Of a stretch of 64,000 nucleotides of DNA, positions 25,563 through 34,137 are shown piece after piece. The notes beneath the pieces are model-generated. The model was not told the DNA's origin and made no database searches. It saw only the letters and a program-made list of their open reading frames with translations. This DNA is from Shinella zoogloeoides (GTDB lineage: Bacteria > Pseudomonadota > Alphaproteobacteria > Rhizobiales > Rhizobiaceae). Within the stretch, counting starts at the first letter, position 1. Every line of letters begins with the position of its first letter. A program made the translations under genes and the position numbers. The stretch is from positions 1,717,501 to 1,781,500 of the forward strand of contig NZ_CP086610.1 of assembly GCF_020883495.1 (NCBI RefSeq), read 5' to 3'.

Positions 25563-25883
25563 TCAGCCGGCTTCGATCTGCGAGATGGCGACGGCCAGAA
25601 GCTCGATCATCTGCACGCGGATCTCGTCTTCCGAGCGGGCGACACCGGCGGCGTCGAAATCGGCCTTGACCTTGCGCACGACATCCTCGTGGCCGACTTC
25701 CTCGAAATCGGCGGCGACAACGTCCTTGGCATAGGCGTCCGCAGCTTCGCCCGTCTTGCCGAGCAGGCCGGCGGCCCACAGGCCGACCAGCTTGTTGCGG
25801 CGGGCCTCGGCCTTGAAGCGCAGCTCCTCATCCAGCGCGAACTTGGCTTCGAACGCTTTTTCCCGATCCTGAATGCTGCTCAT
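25563..25883 (-). CDS. DUF1476 protein, ATP synthase zeta-subunit-like inhibitor
   Basis: A 106-residue, mostly helical, acidic protein recognised as DUF1476. The start SSIQDREKAFEAKFALDEEL matches the N-terminal segment of this family. The zeta subunit of Paracoccus denitrificans F1Fo-ATPase, which blocks wasteful ATP hydrolysis by inserting its N-terminus, belongs to the same family, so the likely role is inhibition of F1 when the proton motive force falls. Rhizobial members have been reported as weak inhibitors, so function here is uncertain. The start at MSSIQ has GGGAG upstream. It is divergent from purC with 222 bp between. Confidence 0.85.
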   Translation of the reverse strand: MSSIQDREKAFEAKFALDEELRFKAEARRNKLVGLWAAGLLGKTGEAADAYAKDVVAADFEEVGHEDVVRKVKADFDAAGVARSEDEIRVQMIELLAVAISQIEAG

Positions 25884-26105
25884 CTCACGTCTCCCGTAGA
25901 TTCTGTAACCGTTAGGCTTCCCCGCCCATAAATCAAAACGACGGCAAAAGTGCAATGCGAACTTTCACGCCGCCGGGCTTGCCCGAAAGGCCGGAAATCG
26001 GGGGATCGGGCGTAACGCCGATTGTTAAAGTGCGGCATTTCGTTTATGGAGCCGGAAACGAACGACACCTGCGCGACCCAAGCGCGCCAACAAAGAGAAA
26101 AATCC

Positions 26106-26870
26106 ATGAACCGTCGCCGCCGTATCTACGAGGGCAAGGCCAAGATTCTCTATGAGGGTCCCGAGCCGGGCACGCTGATCCAGTTCTTCAAGGACGACGC
26201 CACCGCCTTCAACAAGAAGAAGCATGACGTCATCGACGGCAAGGGTGTGCTCAACAACCGTATTTCCGAGTACATCTTCACCCAGCTCAACAAGATGGGC
26301 ATCCCGACCCACTTCATCCGCCGCCTCAACATGCGCGAGCAGTTGATCAAGGAAGTCGAGATCATCCCGCTGGAAGTCGTCGTGCGCAACGTCGCCGCCG
26401 GCTCGCTTTCCAAGCGCCTCGGCATCGAGGAAGGCACCGTGCTGCCGCGCTCGATCATCGAATTCTACTTCAAGGCCGACGCGCTCGAGGACCCGATGGT
26501 CTCCGAGGAGCATATCACCGCCTTCGGCTGGGCAAGCCCGCAGGAACTCGACGACATCATGGCGCTCGCCATCCGCGTCAACGACTTCCTCTCCGGCCTC
26601 TTCCTCGGCGTCGGCATCCAGCTCGTCGATTTCAAGATCGAGTGCGGCCGCCTCTACGAAGGCGACATGATGCGCATCATCATCGCCGACGAGATCTCGC
26701 CCGATAGCTGCCGCCTCTGGGACATCGCCACCCAGGAGAAGATGGACAAGGACCGCTTCCGCCACGACATGGGCGGCCTCGTGGAAGCCTACCAGGAAGT
26801 GGCCCGCCGTCTCGGCATCATCAACGAGAACGAGCCCGTGCGCGGCACCGGCCCGGTTCTGGTGAAGTAA
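26106..26870 (+). CDS. purC: SAICAR synthetase (phosphoribosylaminoimidazole-succinocarboxamide synthase)
   Basis: Joins CAIR and aspartate with ATP in the seventh common step of purine synthesis. The 254-residue protein begins [18 protein letters not shown] (ATP-binding loop). It contains [18 protein letters not shown] with the substrate-binding Arg, [18 protein letters not shown] and [14 protein letters not shown]. The start is set by family alignment, with AAAGAGAAA about six bases upstream. It is the first gene of a purC-purS-small gene-purQ cluster with gaps of 27, 18 and -4 bp. Confidence 0.96.
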   Translation: MNRRRRIYEGKAKILYEGPEPGTLIQFFKDDATAFNKKKHDVIDGKGVLNNRISEYIFTQLNKMGIPTHFIRRLNMREQLIKEVEIIPLEVVVRNVAAGSLSKRLGIEEGTVLPRSIIEFYFKADALEDPMVSEEHITAFGWASPQELDDIMALAIRVNDFLSGLFLGVGIQLVDFKIECGRLYEGDMMRIIIADEISPDSCRLWDIATQEKMDKDRFRHDMGGLVEAYQEVARRLGIINENEPVRGTGPVLVK

Positions 26871-26897
26871 CGCTCCCCAAGGATGGAACGGAAAGAC

Positions 26898-27140
26898 ATG
26901 ATCAAGGCACGCGTAACGGTGACGCTCAAGAACGGCGTTCTCGACCCGCAGGGCAAGGCCATCGAAGGCGCGCTCGGCAGCCTCGGCTTCGAGGGCGTCG
27001 GCGGCATCCGCCAGGGCAAGGTCTTCGACCTCGAACTTGCAACCGCCGACCGCGCCAAGGCCGAAGCCGACCTCAAGGCCATGTGCGAGAAGCTTCTGGC
27101 CAACACGGTAATCGAGAACTATACTATCGCCCTCTCTTAA
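26898..27140 (+). CDS. purS: FGAM synthase subunit PurS
   Basis: Small subunit (80 residues) of the three-part formylglycinamidine ribonucleotide synthase PurSQL, where a PurS dimer bridges the glutaminase and synthase. The family pattern MIKARVTVTLKNGVLDPQGKAIEGAL and the LANTVIENYTI ending are clear. The ATG at 26898 is preferred over one five codons upstream because family members begin MIKARV and ACGGAAAG precedes it. Its partners purQ and purL are both in this window. Confidence 0.95.
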   Translation: MIKARVTVTLKNGVLDPQGKAIEGALGSLGFEGVGGIRQGKVFDLELATADRAKAEADLKAMCEKLLANTVIENYTIALS

Positions 27141-27158
27141 TAGTTGAGGAGGCAGACG

Positions 27159-27416
27159 ATGGCCACGATTGACGCCGACCTTGTCTATGAAGTTCTGAAG
27201 CGTATTCAGACGGATATCGCCCTGCTGAAGGAAGGCCAGCGCGACCTTCGCCAGGACAATCTCTCCATACGCAACCAGATTCACAGTATGCAAGGCGACA
27301 TCAACGGCCTGCGCGGGGCCTTCGCCCAGATGGACCAGCGCCTCGACCGTATCGAAAACCGCCTCGAACTGCGTGAACTCGCCGAGGCCCAGGCAAGGTT
27401 TGAACCGCACCCATGA
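27159..27416 (+). CDS. Small coiled-coil protein between purS and purQ
   Basis: An 85-residue acidic helical protein that I do not recognise. [20 protein letters not shown] and the heptad-like [21 protein letters not shown] predict one long coiled coil. It has GAGGAGG seven bases before its ATG, so translation looks genuine, and its stop overlaps the purQ start in an ATGA, implying coupled expression. I recall similar small genes beside purQ in related genomes. It may dimerise or associate with the PurSQL complex, but this is only a guess from position. Confidence 0.7.
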   Translation: MATIDADLVYEVLKRIQTDIALLKEGQRDLRQDNLSIRNQIHSMQGDINGLRGAFAQMDQRLDRIENRLELRELAEAQARFEPHP

Positions 27417-28084
27417 AGTCCGCCGTCGTCCAGCTCCCCGGCCTCAACCGTGACCGCGACATGATCGCGGCGCTGACCAAGATTTCCGGCAAGGCGCCGG
27501 TCACCTTCTGGCAGACGGAAACGGACCTGCCGGATGTCGATCTCATCGTCATCCCCGGCGGCTTCTCCTACGGCGACTACCTGCGCTGCGGCGCGATCGC
27601 CGCCCGCATGCCCGTCATGCAGGCGATCAAGGCCAAGGCCGAGGCCGGCGTGAAGGTTCTGGGCGTGTGCAACGGCTTCCAGATCCTGCTCGAAGCAGGC
27701 CTGCTGCCCGGCGCGCTGATGCGCAACGCCTCGCTGAAATTCGTCTGCCGCGAAGTGAAGCTGGAAGTGGTGAATGCCGAGACGGACTTCACCCGCGCCT
27801 ATGAAAAGGGCCAGATCATCCGCTCCCCCGTCGCCCATCACGACGGCAACTATTTCGCCGACGCCGAAACGCTGGCGGCGGTCGAAGGCAACGGACAGGT
27901 CGTCTTCCGCTATGCCGAAGGCACCAATCCGAACGGCTCGATCAACGACATTGCCGGCGTGATGAACGCCAGGGGCAACGTGCTCGGCCTGATGCCGCAC
28001 CCGGAAAACCTCATCGAAGCCGCCCATGGCGGTTCCGACGGCCGCGGCCTCTTCGCCTCCGTGCTCGACGTAATCGCTGCTTAA
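27413..28084 (+). CDS. purQ: FGAM synthase glutaminase subunit PurQ
   Basis: Class I glutamine amidotransferase of 223 residues that releases ammonia for PurL. The oxyanion loop is [14 protein letters not shown], the nucleophile is Cys86 in [14 protein letters not shown], and the catalytic His196 and Glu198 sit in [10 protein letters not shown]. All triad residues are present. Start ATG overlaps the stop of the small coiled-coil gene. purL is 2.3 kb downstream, separated by a lipoprotein gene, a DUF1127 gene and a regulator gene. Confidence 0.96.
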   Translation: MKSAVVQLPGLNRDRDMIAALTKISGKAPVTFWQTETDLPDVDLIVIPGGFSYGDYLRCGAIAARMPVMQAIKAKAEAGVKVLGVCNGFQILLEAGLLPGALMRNASLKFVCREVKLEVVNAETDFTRAYEKGQIIRSPVAHHDGNYFADAETLAAVEGNGQVVFRYAEGTNPNGSINDIAGVMNARGNVLGLMPHPENLIEAAHGGSDGRGLFASVLDVIAA

Positions 28085-28131
28085 CCGGCCCTTGCTATCT
28101 AGGGCGCATGTCCGCTTCCGAAAGGTTCTCC

Positions 28132-28524
28132 ATGCGCCCTCTCCTCGCCGTCCAGATCGCCCTGCCGCTTATCGCCGTCGCGGCCCTGGCCGGATGCCAG
28201 CCGAAGACGCCGGCACCCAGGCCCAATGGCGGCGCGCTGCCCACCATGGAGCGCGTCGCGCTCGGCGCCAATAGCTGCTGGTTCAAGTCGGGCGACCCGG
28301 CTTTCAAGGCTTACCGCCTCGCACCGGAACTGAACTCCTTCTCCGGCCGCCCGCGTATCCTCGTCGTTCACCGCAATTCGCCGGAATCGCGCCCGCTGCT
28401 GGTGGTCCAGGCGGAAGGCAGCCCGGCCAGGCTCGACGCTTTCGGCCCGCTGATGAGCGAACCTGTCGGCGCGCGCATCACCACCGACGTCAACCGCTGG
28501 GCCGCCGGCGGCAAGGGCTGCTGA
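28132..28524 (+). CDS. Predicted lipoprotein of unknown function
   Basis: A 130-residue protein with a lipoprotein signal: MRPLLAVQIALPLIAVAALAGC, where LAGC is a lipobox, so the mature protein would start at Cys22. The mature part begins with a proline-rich linker. One more Cys is at NSCWFKSGD and one is the last residue (KGC). I recognise no domain. The ATG at 28132 has AAAGG upstream and gives the signal peptide; an ATG at 28108 would add eight residues. It follows purQ by 47 bp and may share its transcript. Confidence 0.68.
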   Translation: MRPLLAVQIALPLIAVAALAGCQPKTPAPRPNGGALPTMERVALGANSCWFKSGDPAFKAYRLAPELNSFSGRPRILVVHRNSPESRPLLVVQAEGSPARLDAFGPLMSEPVGARITTDVNRWAAGGKGC

Positions 28525-28530
28525 GACGTC

Positions 28531-28755
28531 TCAGGCGTTCGCGTCCCAATAGAACGACTTCTCGATCTCCCGACGCGCTTCGCTGCGGCTGATGCCGATA
28601 TCCTGCAACTGGTCGTCCGTCATTTCCAGCAGGCTGTAGCGCGTGCGCCGCCGGACGTACCACGCGCGGCAGGCGCGCCAGATACGGATGAGCAATGTGG
28701 GGAAATGCGGAGCGCCGGTGACGGCGGCTTCGGCGTGAATTGTATCAATTGCCAT
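28531..28755 (-). CDS. DUF1127 small protein
   Basis: A 74-residue protein whose C-terminal half is a DUF1127 domain: RRTRYSLLEMTDDQLQDIGISRSEARREIEK. DUF1127 proteins are small arginine-rich proteins; some members have been linked to phosphate and carbon metabolism and RNA binding in alphaproteobacteria. The first 35 residues are non-conserved with a short hydrophobic stretch (FPTLLIRIW). The start MAIDTIHAEA has GGAGAAAAG upstream. It is divergent from the MocR-like gene with 94 bp between them, and convergent with the lipoprotein gene with a gap of only six bases. Confidence 0.85.
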   Translation of the reverse strand: MAIDTIHAEAAVTGAPHFPTLLIRIWRACRAWYVRRRTRYSLLEMTDDQLQDIGISRSEARREIEKSFYWDANA

Positions 28756-28849
28756 GATCTTTTCTCCAAAAATGCCACTGGGAGCGTGACAATCGGTGCA
28801 TTCAGGAAATAATTGACTCCCATCGCGGTGCAATCTAAGAATTGCCACC

Positions 28850-30271
28850 ATGACAAATTGGCTTCCCGACCTTCAGACCTCCGACGGCCCGCTCTATGTC
28901 CGCATTGCCGACCAGATCGAGCAGGCGATTCATACCGGCGCGCTCGCGGTCGGCAGCAAGCTGCCGCCGCAACGCAACCTCGCCTACGATATCGGCGTGA
29001 CGATCGGCACGGTGAGCCGCGCATACAGCATGGTGCGCGAACGAGGCCTCGTCAGCGGAGAGGTCGGCCGCGGCACCTATGTGCTCGGCTCGCAGGACGG
29101 CGATCATGCCGAGGCGGCGGTCGATCCGGTCAGCGCCCATCTGCTGGGCACCCGCGCCGCCCATGCCCCGCCGGGCAAGCTGCGTTTCGACACCACGGCT
29201 GCAACGGATGTCGGGCAATCGGCCATCGTCACCGATATTCTCTCGGCCATCTGCCGTGAATTGCCGAGCGAGGTCGCGAGCTATACGCGTAATTTCCCCC
29301 CGCACTGGCTGGAAGCCGGCCAGCGCTGGCTGCGACGCGGCGACTGGCAGCCGTCCGCCGAAAGCATTGTCCCGACGCAGGGCGCGCATGCCGCGATCAT
29401 GGCGGCCGTCTCGGTCATTACCTCTCCGGGCGACCGCATCATCTTCGAACATGTCACCTATTCGCAGATCAGCCGCGGCACCGCCCTTCTCGGCCGCCAG
29501 ACGGCGCTGGTCGAATCCGATGCGCATGGCGTCATCCCCGAGGATTTCGAGCGGGCCTGCCTGCAGCAGCACCCCAAGCTCGCCTTCCTGATGTCCGGTG
29601 CGCAGAACCCGACGCTCGCCACCATGCCGGAGGAACGCCGCCGGGCGATTGCCGCCATTGCCAGGCGGCACAATGTCTTCCTCGTCGAGGACAATCTCTA
29701 CGGCGCGACGGCGGGCGACGACATTCCGCTGCTTGCCGAGATCGCACCCGACCGCACCTTCCTCGTCGGCGGCCTTTCCAAGAGCGTGGCGGCGGGCGTG
29801 CGCGGCGGCTGGATCGCCTGCCCGCCCCATCTCGCCCAGCGCGTGCGCATCGCCCACAAGATGGTGAGCGGCGGCCTGCCCTTCCTGCTTGCCGAACTCA
29901 GCGCCCGGCTTGTGCTGGGCGGCATGGCAGATGCGATCCGCGCGAAGGTTTGCGAGGAGGTCGGCATCCGCGAGGCGCATGTGCGCGATATCTTCGCCGG
30001 GCTGGACTTCAATTCGCACCCGCGCGTGCCGTTCCTCTGGCTGAAGCTGCCCGACCCCTGGCTTTCCGGCACGTTCCGTCAAGCTGCCTTCGCCGAAGAT
30101 ATCCTCATCGACGACGAACACGAGTTCAAGGCCGGCCGTTCGGAGAAGACCTTCCACCGGGTTCGCATCGGCTTCTCCTCGCCGGAAAACCGCGCGGATG
30201 CCGTCGCCGGCCTGATGCGGCTGCGCCGTCTGCTGGATCATGGCCCGACCGGCTATGACAGCCTTGCCTGA
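28850..30271 (+). CDS. GntR/MocR-type regulator with aminotransferase domain
   Basis: A 473-residue protein that joins an N-terminal GntR winged helix (about 10-78: GPLYVRIADQIEQAI, LPPQRNLAYDIGVTIGTVSRAY) to a fold-type I aminotransferase domain. The PLP lysine is K311 in GGLSKSVAAGVRGGW, and NPTLATMPEERR with its Asn-Pro is present. Such MocR proteins usually sense PLP or an amino compound and control a nearby gene. None of the known targets (pdxST, gabTD, ddl, taurine genes) is adjacent. The divergent DUF1127 gene is the nearest candidate target, which is inference. Confidence 0.88.
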   Translation: MTNWLPDLQTSDGPLYVRIADQIEQAIHTGALAVGSKLPPQRNLAYDIGVTIGTVSRAYSMVRERGLVSGEVGRGTYVLGSQDGDHAEAAVDPVSAHLLGTRAAHAPPGKLRFDTTAATDVGQSAIVTDILSAICRELPSEVASYTRNFPPHWLEAGQRWLRRGDWQPSAESIVPTQGAHAAIMAAVSVITSPGDRIIFEHVTYSQISRGTALLGRQTALVESDAHGVIPEDFERACLQQHPKLAFLMSGAQNPTLATMPEERRRAIAAIARRHNVFLVEDNLYGATAGDDIPLLAEIAPDRTFLVGGLSKSVAAGVRGGWIACPPHLAQRVRIAHKMVSGGLPFLLAELSARLVLGGMADAIRAKVCEEVGIREAHVRDIFAGLDFNSHPRVPFLWLKLPDPWLSGTFRQAAFAEDILIDDEHEFKAGRSEKTFHRVRIGFSSPENRADAVAGLMRLRRLLDHGPTGYDSLA

Positions 30272-30374
30272 AAGCCTTGGCTGCCTGTGGCTTGCGGCCA
30301 TTTTCCTGTCGCACTGCAGGGCAGCATAGGTTAAAGAGACCGCAATCCTGCCCTCCACGACAAGACGAGCGACG

Positions 30375-32612
30375 ATGACCATTTCGAACACCCGCCCGAT
30401 CACCCCGGAGTTGATTGCCGCCCACGGGCTGAAGCCGGATGAATACGACCGCATCCTCTCGCTGATCGGCCGCGAGCCGACCTTCACGGAACTCGGCATC
30501 TTTTCGGCCATGTGGAACGAGCACTGCTCGTACAAGTCCTCCAAGCGCTGGCTGCGCACGCTGCCGACCAAGGGTCCGCGCGTCATCCAGGGTCCGGGCG
30601 AAAATGCCGGCGTCGTGGATATCGACGACGGCGACTGCGTCGTCTTCAAGATGGAGAGCCACAACCACCCGTCCTATATCGAGCCATATCAGGGCGCGGC
30701 GACGGGCGTCGGCGGCATCCTGCGCGACGTCTTCACCATGGGCGCACGCCCCGTCGCGGCGATGAACGCGCTGCGCTTCGGCGCGCCGGACCATCCGAAG
30801 ACCCGCCACCTCGTCTCGGGCGTCGTTGCCGGCGTCGGCGGCTACGGCAATTCCTTCGGCGTGCCGACCGTCGGCGGCGAAGTGGAATTCGACCCGCGCT
30901 ACAATGGCAACATCCTCGTCAACGCCTTTGCCGCCGGCCTTGCCAAGTCCAACGCGATCTTCCTTTCGGAAGCCAAAGGCGTCGGCCTGCCAGTCGTCTA
31001 TCTCGGCGCCAAGACCGGCCGTGACGGCGTCGGCGGCGCGACCATGGCGTCCGCCGAATTCGACGAATCCATCGAAGAGAAGCGCCCCACCGTCCAGGTC
31101 GGCGACCCCTTCACCGAAAAGTGCCTGCTGGAAGCCTGCCTTGAGCTGATGCAGACCGGCGCGGTCATCGCCATTCAGGACATGGGCGCCGCGGGCCTGA
31201 CCTGCTCGGCTGTGGAGATGGGCGCAAAGGGCGACCTCGGCATCGAGCTGAATCTCGACCTCGTGCCGGTGCGCGAAGAACGCATGACCGCCTATGAGAT
31301 GATGCTGTCGGAAAGCCAGGAGCGCATGCTCATGGTTCTCGAACCCGCCAAGGAAGAGGTCGCCAAGGCGATTTTCGTCAAGTGGGGCCTCGACTTCGCC
31401 ATCGTCGGCTACACGACGGACGACCTGCGCTTCCGCATCCTGCACCAGGGCGAGGAAGTCGCCAACCTGCCGATCAAGCAGCTCGGCGACGAAGCTCCGG
31501 AATATGACCGTCCGTGGCGCGAACCGGCCAAGCCCGCCGCGCTGCCGGCCAGCCAGGTCGCCGAACCCGCCAATTACGGCGACGCCCTGCTGAAACTCAT
31601 CGGCTCGCCGAACCAGTCGAGCCGCCGCTGGGTCTACGAACAGTACGACACGCTGATCCAGGGCAACTCCCTGCAGATCCCCGGCGGCGATGCCGGCGTC
31701 GTGCGCGTCGAGGGCCATGCCAGCAAGGCGCTCGCCTTCTCCTCCGACGTCACCCCGCGTTATGTCGAGGCCGATCCCTTCGAGGGCGGCAAGCAGGCCG
31801 TCGCCGAATGCTGGCGCAACATCACCGCGACCGGCGCAGAACCGCTCGCCGCCACGGACAACCTGAATTTCGGCAATCCCGAAAAGCCGGAAATCATGGG
31901 CCAGTTCGTCAAGGCCATCGAGGGCATCGGCGAAGCCTGCCGCGCGTTGGACTTCCCGATCGTCTCGGGCAACGTCTCGCTCTACAACGAGACGAACGGC
32001 ATCGCGATCCTGCCGACCCCGACCATCGCCGGCGTCGGCCTCCTGCCCGACTGGTCCGCCATGGCCAGGATCGGCGGCGCGAAGGATGGCGACCATCTCC
32101 TCCTCATCGGCGTCGATGGCAGCCATCTCGGCCAGTCCGTTTATCTGCGCGACGTCGTCGGCAAGATCGAAGGCCCCGCCCCGGAAGTCGACCTTCAGGC
32201 CGAACGCCGCAACGGCGAGTTCGTGCGCGCGGCCATCCGCAACAAGCAGGTCACCGCCTGCCACGACATTTCCTCGGGCGGCCTTGCGATCGCGCTTGCG
32301 GAAATGGCCATGTCCTCCGGCAAGGGCGCGAAGATCGATCTTTCCGAGGCGAACGGCCCGGCCCATGCGCTGCTCTTCGGCGAAGACCAGGCGCGCTACG
32401 TGATCGCCGTTCCGGCGGACCTCGCCAACTTCGTCTGCGCCAATGCCGAAGACGCGGTCGTACCGTTCCGCCGTCTCGGCACGGTCGGCGGCGACGCCTT
32501 GGTCGTGGATGGCTATCTCTCGCTGCCGATTGAACAATTGCGCAGCACCCATGAATCGTGGTTCCCTGACTTCATGGATGGCAACGGCACCGCCGCTGCC
32601 GCCGCAGAATAA
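30375..32612 (+). CDS. purL: FGAM synthase large subunit PurL
   Basis: The 745-residue small-type PurL, ATP-dependent synthase part of PurSQL that converts FGAR to FGAM. Family motifs are [17 protein letters not shown] near 49-65, [25 protein letters not shown] near 94-118, [29 protein letters not shown] and [16 protein letters not shown]. It lacks the fused glutaminase and N-terminal domains of gamma-proteobacterial PurL, which agrees with separate purS and purQ genes. bolA follows 18 bp later, probably co-transcribed. Confidence 0.97.
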   Translation: MTISNTRPITPELIAAHGLKPDEYDRILSLIGREPTFTELGIFSAMWNEHCSYKSSKRWLRTLPTKGPRVIQGPGENAGVVDIDDGDCVVFKMESHNHPSYIEPYQGAATGVGGILRDVFTMGARPVAAMNALRFGAPDHPKTRHLVSGVVAGVGGYGNSFGVPTVGGEVEFDPRYNGNILVNAFAAGLAKSNAIFLSEAKGVGLPVVYLGAKTGRDGVGGATMASAEFDESIEEKRPTVQVGDPFTEKCLLEACLELMQTGAVIAIQDMGAAGLTCSAVEMGAKGDLGIELNLDLVPVREERMTAYEMMLSESQERMLMVLEPAKEEVAKAIFVKWGLDFAIVGYTTDDLRFRILHQGEEVANLPIKQLGDEAPEYDRPWREPAKPAALPASQVAEPANYGDALLKLIGSPNQSSRRWVYEQYDTLIQGNSLQIPGGDAGVVRVEGHASKALAFSSDVTPRYVEADPFEGGKQAVAECWRNITATGAEPLAATDNLNFGNPEKPEIMGQFVKAIEGIGEACRALDFPIVSGNVSLYNETNGIAILPTPTIAGVGLLPDWSAMARIGGAKDGDHLLLIGVDGSHLGQSVYLRDVVGKIEGPAPEVDLQAERRNGEFVRAAIRNKQVTACHDISSGGLAIALAEMAMSSGKGAKIDLSEANGPAHALLFGEDQARYVIAVPADLANFVCANAEDAVVPFRRLGTVGGDALVVDGYLSLPIEQLRSTHESWFPDFMDGNGTAAAAAE

Positions 32613-32630
32613 GACAAGGGAGCAGTAAAC

Positions 32631-32864
32631 ATGGCAATGTCACCCGGCGATATCGAAGACATGATCAAGACCGGCATTCCCGGCGCGAAGGTTGTCATCC
32701 GCGATCTTGCCGGCGATGGAGACCACTATGCGGCCGAGGTCGTCGCGGAAGCCTTCCGCGGCAAGACCCGCGTGCAGCAGCACCAGATGGTCTACGACGC
32801 CCTGAAGGGCAATATGGGCGGCGTCCTGCACGCCCTCGCCCTCCAGACCTCCATCCCGGACTGA
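32631..32864 (+). CDS. BolA-family protein
   Basis: A 77-residue BolA-like protein with the class II KH-type fold. Landmarks are MSPGDIEDMIKTGIPGAKVVIRDLAGDGDHYAAEVVAEAF and RVQQHQMVYDAL, which contains the conserved His used with monothiol glutaredoxins to hold a [2Fe-2S] cluster. BolA-GrxD complexes act in iron sensing or Fe-S transfer, and grxD lies 0.9 kb downstream on the same strand. GGGAG precedes the ATG. It resembles the short BolA (YrbA/IbaG-like) type rather than long stress BolA. Confidence 0.9.
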   Translation: MAMSPGDIEDMIKTGIPGAKVVIRDLAGDGDHYAAEVVAEAFRGKTRVQQHQMVYDALKGNMGGVLHALALQTSIPD

Positions 32865-32869
32865 TCGCC

Positions 32870-33133
32870 ATGGCCGGCCTCCTCGATGAACTCGTCTCCG
32901 GCGTGGTCGATGCAGCCCTGAAAGAGGTGCTGAAGAAGACCGGCGTGCGCAAGACCACGACCACCAAGCGCACGCGCCGCAAGACGACGACCCGCAAGAA
33001 GGCCTCCGGCGGCATCCTCGGCGATATCATCGAGGCTGCCCTGAAGCCGGCAAAGAAGACGGCGAAGCGCCCGCGCAAGCAGGTGAGCCGCCGTCGTTCG
33101 GCGGCAAGCCGCAGCAGCCAGCGCAGCCGCTGA
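32870..33133 (+). CDS. Small highly basic protein, unknown function
   Basis: An 87-residue protein, strongly basic (roughly one third Lys or Arg), not recognised. It has a repeated architecture: an amphipathic helix (LLDELVSGVVDAALKEVLKK) followed by a KRTRRKTTTRKK tail, then a second shorter helix (GGILGDIIEAALKPA) followed by KKTAKRPRKQVSRRR and an SR-rich end. Lys/Arg-Thr tails resemble histone-H1-like or nucleic-acid-binding tails. The gene starts five bases after bolA and is surely translated in the same unit if real. Codon third positions are GC-rich as in its neighbours, which supports coding. A DNA- or RNA-binding role is only a guess from charge. Confidence 0.65.
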   Translation: MAGLLDELVSGVVDAALKEVLKKTGVRKTTTTKRTRRKTTTRKKASGGILGDIIEAALKPAKKTAKRPRKQVSRRRSAASRSSQRSR

Positions 33134-33161
33134 GCGGCGTGAAATAGGACAGGCTTGTGAC

Positions 33162-33614
33162 GTGAGCGTGGAAACCAGGTCCTTGCCCGGTCCGCAGCCC
33201 GGCTTTCTTCTCGTGTGCGGCGGTTACATCGCAGCGGTCTTGACCGCCTCCATGATCAGCCTCGCCCTATTCTCTATCATGTCCGTCGAGAACCTCCTGC
33301 GTCCTCTCGCTTTTCTTCTGTTCACCGCCTGTACGTTCGTCCTCGCTTTGCCTGGCTTCATCGCCACAGTCGTAGGCGCCCGCCTCCTTGCGCTAAGAAC
33401 ATCCCACATCTTCATCATTGGAGGCATCTTGAACGGTTTTCTGTCCTGCATGCTTTTATTCTTATTTGCATTCTTTTCTTCTGGCAGACACAGCATTAGC
33501 GTCGCTACGTTTATCCCCGCTCTCATTTACTCTTTCATCTTCATGCCCGGCGGCCTTGCCGGAGGCCTCGTCTACTGGCTCATTGCCTATCGCCAACGCC
33601 GCCCTGCGGCCTGA
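33162..33614 (+). CDS. Small membrane protein, unknown function
   Basis: A 150-residue hydrophobic protein with four predicted membrane helices (about 14-40, 45-72, 80-106, 115-140) and a positively charged C-terminus (YRQRRPAA). I recognise no family. It starts with GTG and lacks a clear ribosome-binding site. Its sequence is visibly AT-richer than its neighbours, with TTA and TTT codons that are rare elsewhere in the window, so recent acquisition or relaxed selection is possible. It is placed between the basic-protein gene and grxD. Confidence 0.55.
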   Translation: MSVETRSLPGPQPGFLLVCGGYIAAVLTASMISLALFSIMSVENLLRPLAFLLFTACTFVLALPGFIATVVGARLLALRTSHIFIIGGILNGFLSCMLLFLFAFFSSGRHSISVATFIPALIYSFIFMPGGLAGGLVYWLIAYRQRRPAA

Positions 33615-33732
33615 AGCACACACAGCGGCAATTTTTCTGAGGGACTTCTGGCAATTGTCACCCGAGGTTGTTATCTAGGGCGAATGGTTCATCGCATCGG
33701 TCCTTGAAGCCGATTTGCTAAGGAATACGGAA

Positions 33733-34068
33733 ATGAGCGGCATCCAAGATTTCATCGCCAACGAAGTGAAGACCAACGACGTCGTCCTCTTCATGAAGGG
33801 CACGCCGGAATTCCCCCAGTGCGGGTTCTCCGGTCAGGTCGTACAGATCCTCGATTACGTGGGCGTGGACTACAAGGGCATCAACGTGCTCGCCGACGCC
33901 GATATCCGTCAGGGCATCAAGGACTATTCCAACTGGCCGACCATTCCGCAGCTTTACGTGAAGGGCGAGTTCCTCGGCGGTTGCGACATCGTGCGCGAAA
34001 TGTTCCAGTCGGGCGAGCTTCAGTCTCATCTCGAGGGACAGGGTATTGCCGTCAAGGGCGCTGCCTGA
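33733..34068 (+). CDS. grxD: Monothiol CGFS glutaredoxin (Grx4 type)
   Basis: A 111-residue monothiol glutaredoxin. The active site is C30-G-F-S33 in [16 protein letters not shown], with the glutathione-binding [13 protein letters not shown] and GGCDIVREM motifs. CGFS glutaredoxins carry [2Fe-2S] clusters and pair with BolA proteins in iron signalling and Fe-S delivery. The start at MSGIQDFI has AAGGA upstream. A hairpin terminator lies downstream. The BolA-like gene is 0.9 kb upstream with two unknown genes between. Confidence 0.96.
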   Translation: MSGIQDFIANEVKTNDVVLFMKGTPEFPQCGFSGQVVQILDYVGVDYKGINVLADADIRQGIKDYSNWPTIPQLYVKGEFLGGCDIVREMFQSGELQSHLEGQGIAVKGAA

Positions 34069-34102
34069 CGCTTCCCGGGTCTTTCCGCCGGCAGGCTTTT
34101 AA

Positions 34103-34130
34103 AAGGCGCCGCATAACAGCGGCGCCTTAT
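34103..34130 (+). terminator. Terminator after grxD
   Basis: AAGGCGCCGC and GCGGCGCCTT form a 10-bp stem around ATAACA, followed by a weak T-rich tail (ATCTCTTTT). Confidence 0.75.
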
Positions 34131-34137
34131 CTCTTTT

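Noticed and set aside
28835..30664. A 609-codon minus-strand frame across the MocR-like gene and purL start
   Set aside because: Shadow of two recognised genes on the other strand.
32870..33614. Basic protein plus membrane protein as a toxin-antitoxin or defence pair
   Set aside because: The basic protein has no antitoxin fold, the membrane protein has four helices rather than the single short helix of typical toxins, and there is no sign of mobility around them.
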